Source of the DNA: Scatophagus argus
Taxonomy: Eukaryota > Chordata > Actinopteri > Scatophagidae
DNA: 64,000 nt
Assembly (NCBI RefSeq): GCF_020382885.2
Contig: NC_058504.1
Span: 11,460,519 to 11,524,518 of the forward strand
Direction of reading: 5' to 3'
Positions 13,840 through 28,280 of the stretch are shown piece after piece. A model generated the notes under the pieces. It was given only the letters and a program-made list of their open reading frames with translations. It was not told the DNA's origin and searched no databases. Every line of letters begins with the position of its first letter. Position 1 is the first letter of the stretch. The translations under genes were made by a program, and so were the position numbers.

Positions 13840-16800
13840 CCAAAATTTTTATTTCATATATTTTTATACATTTTTATTTACTGAGGTTTGTTGTTTGAGG
13901 ATAGTGATCAATATTTCCACACTTGGTAGTCTTGGTATTAAAGTTTTACTCCTCCTGCCCCACCTCCACATTCTGGTAATATGAGACCGAGGCAACTCTG
14001 GGGTTTCATGTCCAAAAGCGCAGGGGCTGTCTGTTTTCCCTCTGCCGTACCTCTCTCCTCTTCCCTCATGTCTCACACTCTCTGCTCCGCTCTCACACTG
14101 GCAACCTCTGTATCAGAGCAAAGCAAACAACTGAATAAGAATCACCTCAGCTTGTAGATGCTACTTGCAGGCGCTGTTACGTAGCTATGTCTTTTTGGTA
14201 ACTATGTCTTATCATCTTGTCCCTCCTCGCCTTCTCCAGCTGTTTCCCCTGTGCAGGCTCACCTTTGACCTTCCTCATTCCATTCCTGTACTGAATTTCT
14301 ATGCTGCATTTTTGCCCCACAGAGAAATGTGTAGCTCACACGCCTTACGCCTTATGGGAACAAACGCCCCTCACTTCGGTACCGAGGTCAAGGTTCAAAG
14401 GTCACTTTTTTTTGTCAAACAGGAACAGATAGACCTATGACAGAATGAATGCACATATGCAATTCTACCACCACTGAAATGTTCAGAGTCCTATTAATCC
14501 AAGAATGGACTAGTGTATAAGTCTTTTCTTGACCTGTATGAGTCCTTATTTGCCTATGTTTCAATTCCAGTTTAGCACTCACATGTCCCTGGCAGTACCT
14601 CAAATGCAAAGAGGGGACGCTCAAGGTGAAGTAGTCCTCAAGTGCTGACTAAGGACCCATTTTCCTGCTCCCATTCCTTTGGCTCAAGTTTAGTGTGTAT
14701 GTGCGTGTATGTGGGATTCGAAGAAAGCCCAACCCCAGACTACAGTCTAAGGAAAACTCCATAAAACTCTTGAGGGTGAGGCTGGACGTGTGGTGCCTGA
14801 ATGTTGTTTCACCCATACAGCCGACTAACAATGTTAACACCCACTTGTATTAGCCTATAAGCCAAGACACCGTAGCAGAGCTGTAAACATGTTTTAAAGA
14901 GGAGAAAATATCTATTTAAGGACTTTGTGGCTACAGCTACATCCTAAAAAAAAACTGCACATTCCACTGTCTAATTATAAACGTCTCATTCTAGTCATCG
15001 CAATGCAAAAAGCCGTAGCAGAGGAACTTCTTTAGCAATAGCATGTTATCGTATTACGCATATGTACTGAGGTACTTTAGAAAAACTGTGTTGTAGGCTA
15101 GCTCTTCACCTCCCTGTTCCAGGCCCTCCACTGACTGCCTCACTCTTTTCCAGATGTGCGTCTTGCACCACCAGATGCTCAGCACATGCATACCATGCCT
15201 TAAGCCCCTACAGAGGGGCTGACAGCCACACAGGGACTTTGTGTAGGGAAACAATACACCCTCTCTGTGTTCTTCCTCCCGCAAAAGCACTCCTCACTGC
15301 TGCAACTGCTTTTAAGACCCCTCCACCCCACCCCATCCCACGCCCCTTTCCTCATGCACGAACAGAGAAAAATGTCCAGAGTGCGTGGACAGGGAGAGAG
15401 GAAGGAAAAAGAAGTTGTGAGTGTGTGGCCAAGAGAGAAATAAAGACCAGGAGGGAGGCAGGTTGGCAGGGCTAGAGGACATAATGTTGCTGTTGGCACA
15501 AGTCTGTGTATTGTTCTTGGGGCTTATTTTAGTGTAGCTTTTTAACTCTGAAGTAACTAAACAGAGATAAGGACCAGGATATTAGGGTATAGGATTTGAT
15601 ACTTCACCCACTGCACAGGGAGGTCATCTCAACAGTCTAAAAAGCGTGTGTGTGTTCTCCACACATTAATTTCATTTTTGATTGCATAATGAAAAGGCTG
15701 TCGTAACAGCACTCCTTCAGCAGTCAAAGGGTTAGCCATCAGCGGTGCTGCAACTGCTGCAATGCTGTCGGTGAACTTGGAGTTCTTTGCTCAAGTTACA
15801 GCCTTCTTCCACCACGATCCACAGGATGGGTGAGTCATGCATTCAAGGACTTGGACGCTTTGCTGTTGTGGGAACATTTCCATTTTCTGATTTCCATGAG
15901 ACCACAGCACAAACTAAAATGGCCTCCCTGATTCAATGCTACAGTGGAGGATAGTTGCGCAAATATGATCCTGAATCACATTTGCTAAGTTGGAAAAACT
16001 GACACATCTGACTCACTCTGGGATGAGATTTCTTCCTTGTGCACCTCGTGTGTGTGTGGATCAGAGAGAAGATGAGATACACCCAAGACCTTATTTAGAA
16101 TTTAACGTAGTGATTAAACTCGGGTTGATTGCGCAAAATGTGTTGCTTAACATCTAAAAACTGACATTGGAGATAATGATAACAGACACTTAACACAAAG
16201 TCACAATATAGAGTGAAATCATTATCTGGGCGGTTCCGGATGTCCTTTTTCACCTGCAGCTACTGTATGTAGAAGACACAAAGAAGCACTGAAGAAAGAA
16301 ATCTCTTATGGCAACAGTGAGAGAACAACACTGCAGGTGTGGGAATGTCAACAGCAAATCATCTGATCAAAAGTGTTACACAAACTGGTTGGGTGAGTCC
16401 CATTAAAACAAATACTTCATCATCACAGTCCAGCATTAGTTCTACTGGGCACATAAAATGCTCATAAAAAACTTAAGAAATATAGGTTTTTAGCTTCATT
16501 TTTTTTTCTGTATGATGTGAAAATATATCTATACATACCCAGAAAATGTCAAACTATACAGAGTATGCACCTCTAGGTGGAAATCATTTCTTGTTTAATT
16601 ATGCCAACTTGCAGAACTACCATCGAAACCACACTTTTGCTTTGGCTGGGGTGTGCTAAAACTCTACAACATATTTTACAGCTTAACCTATGTGCGTACA
16701 TATACTGATAAAATGAAATTTTATTCCAACATGGTCTACTAAAATAATTCTGCAGTTTGGAATCAAGCTTTTCTCATTTCATGGATGATTTCCAGTGTAG

Positions 16801-17590
16801 TTGGTTAACAGACATGCAAGATTAAGGTTTAAATATCTGACAAAACTAAATGTTTTGTGACCCAGTGACATTTTAAGAGAAAAAGTGTATGTTCTTAAAG
16901 TTTTATTTTCCTTTCCAAGCTCTCTCTCTCTAAGCAAGATTAAACCAAGAACCTAAAGTTAAACGCAGACAAAACTCTCTTCTTTGAGAAAACCACAGGG
17001 TGTAGCCCAGTCGTTTTCTTAGATGCTCTCCATTCGACAAGCGTCACTGCTTTCCACTGACAAGTCTTTGTCTGCCCTCTGCAGGAATGAGAGAACACTG
17101 CAGCATCGGCTGAACTACAATCTGCAGCTTAGCAGTTCACAGTGACAAACTGCTCTACATAAATGAAGTAAAGTATAAATGAAACACAAAATGTCCATCT
17201 TCTATGGTGACGTAAATGTAGCAGTAACATGATACAAATCTGAAAGGCTTGGTTTCACTGACTTCTTCTGGTTAAAAATGTCAGCTCCACACTAGGTGTG
17301 GTCAAAGTGAGCAGCATTGTAAACAAGCATACCAGGTGTGTTGACTTAACAGCCACTAAACTGTGTGGCAATATTTTTATTTGTTTTTTTTTAAACTTAT
17401 TTTGATTGGAGGTCAAGACTTAGAACTGCTGTTGTATTTCTCTGCATATCTGTTTAGGAGCGCACCAAAAGAAATGTTCACTCTGGGTAAAGAGAATGGA
17501 AATTTAAATGTACCTGCAGATGTTCTACCATTCACAACACAAACACACAAGATTTAACTCAGACCACAGACATCAAATCCCATAGATGGC
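13840..17590. other. Gene-free stretch downstream of eef1g
   Basis: No coding exon recognised on either strand. Several 60-100 codon open frames are scattered here without family similarity. The only motif singled out is the palindrome at 17287-17301. Confidence 0.55.
17287..17301. promoter_or_regulatory. Palindromic T-box-like site
   Basis: CCACAC-TAG-GTGTGG is a perfect inverted repeat (6-bp arms, 3-bp spacer) resembling the palindromic Brachyury/T-box half-site AGGTGTG. A further AGGTGTG half-site lies about 35 bp downstream. Sequence resemblance only. Confidence 0.2.
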
Positions 17591-17604
17591 ATTGTGGAAA
17601 ATGC

Positions 17605-17610
17605 TTTATT
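17605..17610 (-). terminator. eef1g: eef1g polyadenylation signal
   Basis: AATAAA on the minus strand, about 180 nt past the eef1g stop codon, giving a short 3' UTR as usual for this mRNA. Confidence 0.6.
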
Positions 17611-17791
17611 TTTTTCGCAGGTCAAACAAAAACCAGTTTGGGGCCGCAGACAAATTTCCCTCGTCTTGAAACACTGTCATTTTCAAGTCATTTTTGCAGT
17701 ACAGTAAGCACATGGTGGCTTAAAGTCCTCAGGCTTTAAGTACTGGAAAGCAGAAGCGCAAAGTGCTTTCTTTCATTGTCACAATGTCCTC

Positions 17792-20700
17792 TCACTTGAA
17801 GATCTTTCCCTGGTTGAAGGATTTACCCACATGCTTGAATTCTCCCTCCCAGGCAAAGTACTCCTTTACCATGGTCTTGCACTCCTCACTGTCTGGCTCC
17901 AGCTTGCGCCACTCATATGATTCGTAGTCAATCTGCCAGTCGGGAGACAGCTGGAAGAGAAGGAGAATAAATATAATGTGTCATCTGAACAATTGGGGAA
18001 TTGCCCCTTCAGGTTTGGTGAAAAAAAATATATACCACGACTGACAATAGTAACAAATTTCAGATCTTGGATATCCTCTGTGCCCATAGCATGAACCAGC
18101 CTTTTCCTCACTGAAACAGAGGTGACTGGGATGAATATGGTTTCAAGATTTTCTTCCCCTGTCAGATTAAGACTGGGTGCCATAATCAGACACTGCCTTG
18201 CCCAATGACAGGGGACAATCCCCTAATCCTATGATGAAAACATAATCCAATACGGCAATATTTTTAGGGTATATCGCAAAACACTGCGACAACCTTTATA
18301 TGCCACTTGGTGCTGTTCTTTGTCTTGCAGGATCCTGGCAAGGGCAGGCAACACGACTCAGGTGTATTTGTAACCAAATTTGTTGTGTTTTTATCGTTTT
18401 GAATACTTACCTCAAAGGCCAGTTCCTGGCCTCTGAAGACCCAGATGCCAGAGATGCTGCTATCATTGTTGGTGCCAAACAAGAGGACACTGGCGAAGGC
18501 ATTCTTTCTGAGCTTGTCTAGACGCTGGAACATACCTGTGAAGAAAATGGACGGGTTTCAGCCCCTTAGTGCACATTATCAATCAACAGACAGACAGTCA
18601 CAATGCACAGTGTGATATCAATTGTATACACTGACCAGTTTGTTGCCAATGCCTGCTTTTTAAAAAAAACAAAAAAAAAAAAACAGCATAGCAGATCAAA
18701 TGCCACAGGCTTGTCTGGAGATCTTAAGATCTTTATTTATTTTTTAACAAATTGTGCCCATAGCATGAACCAGCCTTTTACTCACTGAAACAGAGATGAC
18801 TGGGATGAATATGGTCTCAACTTTCTCTTCCCCTGCCAGATTAAGACTTGGTGCCATGATTGGACACTGCCTTGCCCAATGACAGGGGACTGCCTGTTTT
18901 CACCAAAAGAGGAGTGCCTCCTGATTTCATCCCATTTTAGTTTCTGCCCAACAATTTCAGAGAAATGGCTGCTAAGATTCTGAAATGTAATAATTAATCC
19001 CAAGGCAAGCCCTGGTTTGTTGTTGCTCAAGAATCTACACCATCCCACAAAGACTTCAGTTGAACTGTCCAACCATGTATTTTAACAGCCATCAGTATAT
19101 CTGGTGACCAACTTTTTTTTTTCTTTTTTTAAATAATCCATTCAAGAGACAGATCAACCCCCCACTGATTAACTCATGGACGATCTCTCTTTGCTCTACC
19201 CATCCCGTCTACCAAGAACCACACACGCTCTACAGAGACACCCAGCAACAGATGTTATAAGATGTAGGACTACCCACGCCATTTTCTAAAGAACTTGTAC
19301 GTGCACCTACTTAATTCGATGTCGTTCATCACATTTGTTTCAATCAACAGGCTATGTCATTAACAAGCAGCTCATCTGCTGTTATCAAAACAAAATTTCA
19401 GGCTGAAAAAAATAAATCTTTGGCTGACTTCAAAACACTGCTGAACAAAGAAGTCACAGCATTCACAAACAAGGAGCGAGACAGAAAAAGGCAAGGAAAG
19501 CTGGTGTATGCTTCAAGAAACAGGGAGGGTAGCAAGGTGAACAGACTAAAGTAGCTTGTGACTAAACAGTAAAACAAGGTGGAGAACTGGAAAATGTGCA
19601 ATAAAGAAGGTGGTGAAATGAATAAAATGATCAAATAAAAAAATATACGGTACTCTACTAGGAATAGGGTTACATAGTCTTTGAAATTTCTTTAGTAGAC
19701 AAGATGTTGGGTTGAAGTGGCAGCTGCCCAAGTCTCACCTGTGATAAGGTTGCAGCTCTTGAAGGTAAGTGTTAGCTCCTCAGGGTATTTGTATTGGCCA
19801 AACCAGATTGAGTACCCCTCACGGTCAAAGTGCTCCCAGAAGTGGGGAAGGGCTACTGTCAAGGTGTCCTCGTTGGAATACTTTCTCTTAAACTCATCCA
19901 TGACAAATGTGCTGAAAAAGAGATACAAATTAGGTTATAGGTGAGGTCATCCATCTGGTTGTACAAGCTTTGGACAGAAAAATGATGCAAGGAAATTACA
20001 TGATATTAATCAACACTTTAATTTATTATCTTGGCACATTAACTTATCACCTTCCTTTTTGCTTCAATTTGCTTTCAGTTGCTGCCAGCTTGATCCCTCA
20101 AGGCTATAATTATAACAGGAAGAAAGTTAACAAACTAAAGCAGTACAAACAACCTAACCCTTTTACAGAGTTAGCTTTCTGTACCACAAGATCACTGACA
20201 ACAGTAACAAATTTCTGATCTTGGATATCCTCTGTGCCCATAGCATGAACCAGCCTTTTACTCACTAAAACAGAGATGACTGGGATGAATATGGTCTCAA
20301 ATTTCTCTTCCCCTGTCAGATTAAGACTGGGTGCCATGATTGGACACTGCCTTGCCCAATGACAGGGGACTGACTGTTTTCTCTGAACAGCAGAGTTGTG
20401 ACTGGTAGAGGTCCACTACTGCCCAACACATGGTCTGCAGATCAGAGTTTGCACTGTGAGCAATTCAATATGAAACCAAATTCTCCAAATGCACCATGGA
20501 GACTCAAACCATCTCCACCCACTGATTAAGAGTACTTTGAAGTACAGAGGATGCACTTGGGGAAATGAATATTCTGCTGAGAGACGTAATAAAAACTTGC
20601 AGACTACTCGCTCCCCGTGGCATACGGCTGGCTGCTTTAAAATAATTTAAAAAAAACAAAAAAAACAACAAAAAACAACAAAAAACTAAATTATTGCCTG

Positions 20701-23700
20701 AAAATGTGAAAAAAAAAAGAAAATGAATACCGACACCAATCCTTTAGACAAGGAAAGCATCGAGGCCTTTCTACCTCTTTGGCAGGTGTGCAAAGGGATC
20801 CTTTGCTTTGGGTTCAGAGGCCAAAGCAGCATCACAGTCATCCATCTCTTCCTCAGGGGCGGGCTTCTTCTCTTCCTTTTTCTTTTCTTTCTTCTCCTGG
20901 GGCTTGGCTGCCTCCTTTGCTGCCTTCTCTTTCTTAGGAGGGGTCTCCTTCTTGGGCTGCATCTCAGCAAACTTCTTGGCTGGAGGAATAGAACAAAACA
21001 ATGAAAAACATGTTTTCTGTTAAATGTTCCATGATCCAAATTTGGTTTTTGCACATTTTGGCAAGGGCTTCAGAAATGAATTGTGAAATATTGGACGCAA
21101 TTTGACATTTGCTTAAAAGGGGAATTTTCTGTCCCCAAAATTAATTCCGTATTAAGTTACTTTTGCAAATATACAAATGCGTACACCCCAGTGTTTGCCA
21201 AATAACATCTAGTTATTTTAGCACAATGCTTTATCCACAACACAATTTTGCCTTTTATATATATATATATGCATGCTGGTGACTCACCATCAAACTGTGC
21301 CATCTTTTCACACAGCTTAACCTCTCCAAGGACAGCCTTGAACTGAGGTTGGTTGACGCAAGTGACAAACCAGCGAGTCACATTGGGGAAAGGCTGACGG
21401 AAAGAAGGCTCAAGAACCTACAGGGGATAGAGAGATAGAAGGGCCTTCTGCTGAACATCTTTACTCAAATATCATTACAGAGATGAAGTGTGTAGTTTTA
21501 GTGGAACTCTTATGTTGTGTATAGATCAAACCTGTTTGTATAGCCAGAGCATGGAGCAGGCCACAGTGATGTCAGCAAGGCTCACTCTCTCTCCCACCAG
21601 GAAGGTACGGGTGTTCAGGTGTTGGTTCAGCAGTGTAAGGGCCCGCTTCACGTCCTCCTTGGCCTGCTCTGTGGCCTGGGCAGACCCGACACAAGAATGA
21701 CCATGCAAGATTAAACAATATACTGTATGCATGCCAAGTCTCAACTACAGGAGTGCTGCACCCTGGCCAGCTGAAACCAGCACCAACCTTCCACCACACC
21801 TACTAAATAACACTGTTTTTAGCACGAACAGAAAATCATGAGCTGCAAACCTGCTTGTTGAACTGCATGATTCCCAGAGTGGGGAAGACCCATGCGCTGG
21901 CTGGAGGGATGATCTCTGAGTCAGCAAAGTTCACCCACTGCAGCACCTGGGCTGCAGCTTGGGGAGTGGCTCCACGCAGGGCATCATTGCTCACTGTAGT
22001 TGACAGGTGGAAGCGTTTCTTTTAACAGCAAGTAATCTCATGGGACAACATCGGTATGACATTCTACACTGCACGCACACACAAAGTTGTTTTGTACAGA
22101 CAAGTCAATCTAAAAGTGCTGCATTCAGTGCAACACACATTTCAAACATTAAAAAAAATTAAGAGAGAAAAAAATAACTTTATCTATTGAATAATGGTTT
22201 GCTGATGACTAATGAGCCCAAACTCAAACTCTTTTTACTGTGCCCACAGCATGAACCAGCCTTTTGCTCACTACAACAGAGATGACTGGGATGAATATGG
22301 TCTCAAATTTGTCTTCCCCTGTCAGATTAAGACTCTGTGCCATGACTGGACACTGCCTTGCCCAATGACAGGGGACCAGCGGTTTACCCAAAAGAGGAGT
22401 GCCTCCTGATTGACACCAAAGTAACTGTTCATGGAGAAACTGTCCTTTTAACCTAATGGCACTTACAGTACTTCCCTTAAAACATTAAGAAAATCACATA
22501 GGCCCTTTGGGATTAACATCAAGTTCATTAATTAGTAAATGTAAGACTTACGGTAATGAGCAATGGCATTACTCTCAAACAGACAGAATCCGTCATCTCC
22601 CTGGTAAGCAGGTACCTAAATCACAATGAAAGAATTTAAAATCAATTCACCATATTTGTAGTCAGTGCATGATCAAATATGCTGGAAACTAGTTTCAGCT
22701 TGATTTAATAACATTCAATAAGAGATGTATGTACAGTAACTGATCCATCACATTCACTGATGACACTGAAACAAGAGCTACTGTGAGCAAACAAGGTCAT
22801 CCAAGCAGCACAATACTGCACAACTGAAGAAAGTCCAGCCAGCCGCTGGCACTAACCTTGCCCAGAGGGAAGTTGTTGAGGAAGGCAGGAGTACGGTTCG
22901 TCTGCCCGAAGGTGAAGGCAGGGGAATTGCTGGCAATTTTGAGGCGAGCACCACTGTACTGGGCTGCAATCTGGGCCTTGAAGGCCCGCCAGTTCTCTGG
23001 GTAAGTGTACAGAGTCTGAAAAGATATGAGACAACACTGCAGTTATTAAAAATAATCAAAAATTAAACACTTCCACATCAAACTTAAACATGTTTTAGAT
23101 CAAGCCTTTCAAACCTAAAATGTTATTACAGCAATATGCCTCTAAAGTAAAGGAAATCATGCAACTGACTGTATAGTGCAGTACCATTACTTTAAAACAT
23201 ACTATGCAATATCTGGAAAGGATTAATTTAGGTAGACACAGCCACAAACATGTTTAAGTGAAGCTATGTAGAATGTGGTGTTGCAGTGTTTTTGACACAA
23301 ATGAGGCCATCCACATGAGAATGCTCTTCCATTTCAATTTCACAGGGCAGGATTAAGAGCATGAAGCTGACAAGCAGTCAGATAAAACTTTCACCTATGA
23401 AGTCCAAATGTACTTTCTTAACCAACTGCAACAAAAAAAGCATTTGTATTCACGTGGCTTTAAGCTTGCTTTAAGAGCTAACTGAAGCTAGCTGTAATTA
23501 GCGGTAATATAACGAGACAGCTTAAGTGTATTGCTTTACACAATTAAGCTAAGTCAAACGAAGGAAAAGAACTACGCAAACTGGACTTCAGCACCAGCGT
23601 TAAGTGGAAACATTTACAACTGCAACACAAGTTTTCAAGATCTGAAAACAGGTAAGGTAACGTGGCAGAAGCCTGGGCCAGGAGAGGGGCGTCATTCAAT

Positions 23701-23933
23701 GTGAATGCTACGTCAGGATAGCCGGAGCTAAACCTCAATTCGCATGAGCGTTGAATGAAAATCTTTGTAAATAAACCCCAAATCAGCTTCCCGACAGGCT
23801 GTGCGCATTGTTTACGGGTAAAAATATTCAGTAAGAGTGCAGATGGGACTGATTTAGTCCGGATTGCGGCAGGACAGTTAAAAGAAAGCACCATAAGTGG
23901 TCATCTCTCCATCTTACTCACCCCTGCCGCCAT
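17792..23933 (-). CDS. eef1g: Elongation factor 1-gamma (eEF1G), complete, 10 coding exons
   Basis: Coding exons, in order of transcription: 23933-23922, 23015-22857, 22615-22552, 21993-21851, 21675-21532, 21417-21288, 20979-20775, 19911-19739, 18535-18411, 17950-17792. All junctions are GT-AG and join in frame to 437 residues, the human length. The protein is the structural subunit of the eEF1B complex, which reloads eEF1A with GTP. It has a glutathione S-transferase-like N-terminal domain (starts [13 protein letters not shown], about 1-87) and C-terminal GST half (about 88-216), a Lys/Glu/Pro-rich linker (about 220-270) and the conserved EF1G C-terminal domain (about 276-437, ending FNQGKIFK). 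Exon 1 encodes only MAAG. The promoter has a TOP-like pyrimidine tract, implying growth-regulated translation. Introns 3, 7, 8 and 9 host H/ACA snoRNAs. Identification is by near-complete family identity. Confidence 0.97.
18076..18216 (-). ncRNA. H/ACA-box snoRNA copy A, intron 9 of eef1g
   Basis: About 141 nt, same strand as the host. The 5' hairpin is closed by CCCCTGTC pairing with GACAGGGG. It is followed directly by an H box AGAAAA (fits ANANNA), then a 3' hairpin with CCATA/TATGG at its base and CCAGTC/GGCTGG as upper stem, then ACA (18081-18079) three nt from the inferred end. The internal pocket arms TTCATC and TTCATGC flank the upper stem. The distance from upper stem to ACA is 14 nt, as expected for a functional pocket. 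The arms complement 28S rRNA GCAUGAA-UG-GAUGAA. Exact ends are inferred from the ACA rule and the 5' stem. Confidence 0.85.
18750..18891 (-). ncRNA. H/ACA-box snoRNA copy B, intron 8 of eef1g
   Basis: Same architecture as copy A: 5' stem CCCCTGTC with GGCAGGGG (one A-U pair replaced by G-U, pairing kept), H box AGAGAA, 3' hairpin with the invariant arms TTCATC and TTCATGC around CCAGTC/GGCTGG, and ACA at 18755-18753. Predicted to guide the same 28S pseudouridine. Confidence 0.85.
20230..20371 (-). ncRNA. H/ACA-box snoRNA copy C, intron 7 of eef1g
   Basis: 5' stem CCCCTGTC/GACAGGGG, H box AGAGAA, 3' hairpin with base CCATA/TATGG, pocket arms TTCATC and TTCATGC, and ACA at 20235-20233. It also shares about 40 nt of 3' flank with copy A (AGTAACAAATTTC...GATCTTGGATATCC read on the plus strand), suggesting the two arose by duplication of a longer unit. 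Confidence 0.85.
22236..22376 (-). ncRNA. H/ACA-box snoRNA copy D, intron 3 of eef1g
   Basis: 5' stem CCCCTGTC/GACAGGGG, H box AGACAA, 3' hairpin base CCATA with TGTGG (U-A replaced by U-G, pairing kept), invariant pocket arms TTCATC and TTCATGC, and ACA at 22241-22239. Its 5' flank shares CAAAAGAGGAGTGCCTCC with copy B. Confidence 0.85.
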
Positions 23934-23944
23934 CTTCAGGACGA

Positions 23945-23980
23945 GAGAAAGAAAGAACGAGAGCGCGCTGACGTATTTAC
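23945..23980 (-). promoter_or_regulatory. eef1g: eef1g core promoter with TOP-like tract
   Basis: Minus-strand order: TAAATA (TATA-like, 23979-23974) overlapping a TGACGT half-CRE (23969-23974 on plus), then a pyrimidine tract TCTCGTTCTTTCTTTCTCTC ending about 12 nt before the ATG. Translation-factor mRNAs including eEF1G are known 5'TOP transcripts. A start at a C about 25 nt after TAAATA would put oligopyrimidine at the cap. The exact start is inferred. Confidence 0.5.
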
Positions 23981-24366
23981 GGCCAAAAGACGTGCGCGCC
24001 CTTTAAATTTCCGCGTTCCCGTTTCTTTTGTATAGGGCCGTGCGTTGACACATTCTCGGTGATCTTCACAGTGGTGTTCATGGACCCCAAGCATCCTTGA
24101 GGGGCTTCCCAGCAAAAAAGAGAATAATTTATTTTAACTGTAATTTCATCCTTATATAACGCAACGACAGGATGTATCAGCATTTTGGTCATGTGTTTCA
24201 AACACTTTTTTGTAATAAAACATCTAAACACAAACTATTTGTTAGATATGGGGCTCTGGGGCAAAATCTTATCAAATGGGGGTCCGGTTAAATTAACATT
24301 TAAAACATAGTTCCATACATTGAAAACAGAAAAAGATACAAATTCATAAGAACAGATAAAAAATAC

Positions 24367-24372
24367 TTTATT
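24367..24372 (-). terminator. polr2g: polr2g polyadenylation signal
   Basis: AATAAA on the minus strand about 310 nt after the polr2g stop codon. It leaves roughly 400 bp between the end of polr2g and the start of eef1g, which lies downstream on the same strand. Confidence 0.5.
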
Positions 24373-24684
24373 TTAATCCACATACAAAACAACAGAAAGA
24401 TGTAAATTATGAATTTTACATGAAAGAAACCATGAATAATGAATATGAGCTTCTGTCAATGAACAAAGCCTTGTCCTGGCTATGTTATTGTTTTTGCTGA
24501 ATCATCATCTCATAAAAACCTAGAGACGTAAACTGTACAGCATAATAAAAAGATGTAGGTATTGGGCTTTAGCACTTTTCACCATAACTTATCAAACAGT
24601 GTAGAAAAAGTTTCATTTTAGTAAAGCAATGACAAGACTACTGCACAAAAAGTCCCATATGACATGTGCTCCCTCTGGAGCAAA

Positions 24685-27608
<2,924 letters not shown>

Positions 27609-28280
27609 TTCTCTTGTGATATTCAATCTTGTACTTGATTATATTTCGCCTTTTGATCAACTGTACCAAACGACTTCCACTTAATGAATGAAAACCAGTC
27701 GCTCGTTCGCAACTAAACCTTTTCCGGGGCACAGCATCAGAGGATGTTTGGCGCCCTGGGTTTTGTCTCCCAGGAGAAGAACGGTCGACTTTAATGGTAC
27801 AGTGTATTGAATAATACAGAGTTCTGAGTTAATATTGTGAGACACAACCCCAGCACTACCTAGCAACGCCTTGCCCCATTTAACTCAATTTTTAATTAAA
27901 CCATTTATCTGTAGTACTTGTATTGACAGGAACCCGCTAGACCGGCAACCACAAAGACACTGGCAGGCCACCCACACACTGCCTGACCCCTGGCGGTGAG
28001 GAGGACTAGTGCATTTAGTCAGACCACAGGCGTGACTCAGTACTGCATTATGATTGGTTTGTCTGACTCTGATGTTTACGTCAGACATAGCACGGAGGAC
28101 TTTTGACAACACAGGAGATACATGGTAAACGCTGTAATGTTTATAATCATATAACGGAAGTCTACATAGCATTGTGATATAATGCATGACGGACAGGATA
28201 ACATTAAGTGCACAGCAATGACGGGTGACTGAAAGTTGGCAAGTTCCTACTTCTGCTCTTTCCTTTTTCAGCTGACTGAC
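27609..28280. promoter_or_regulatory. Shared bidirectional promoter, polr2g / AhpD-like gene
   Basis: The two start codons are 672 bp apart in divergent orientation. Visible motifs include a perfect AP-1 site TGACTCA (28033-28039), whose extension TGACTCAGTA matches 9 of 10 bases of the NF-E2/MARE consensus. There is also an ATTGG (inverted CCAAT, 28053-28057), a TTACGTCA CRE/ATF-like site (28076-28083) and an RFX-like CCTAGCAAC near 27858-27866. There is no TATA box near either start codon. Motif calls are by eye; occupancy is unknown. Confidence 0.45.

Noticed and set aside
18076..18183. Open frames starting [11 protein letters not shown] on the minus strand, seen almost unchanged at two places (near 18.18 kb and 20.34 kb)
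   Set aside because: They lie inside the snoRNA copies. The repeated peptide reflects duplicated RNA genes, not a protein.
23355..23395. A possible fifth snoRNA copy in eef1g intron 1 (GCATGAAGC)
   Set aside because: Only one guide-like arm is present; there is no matching second arm, H box or correctly spaced ACA.
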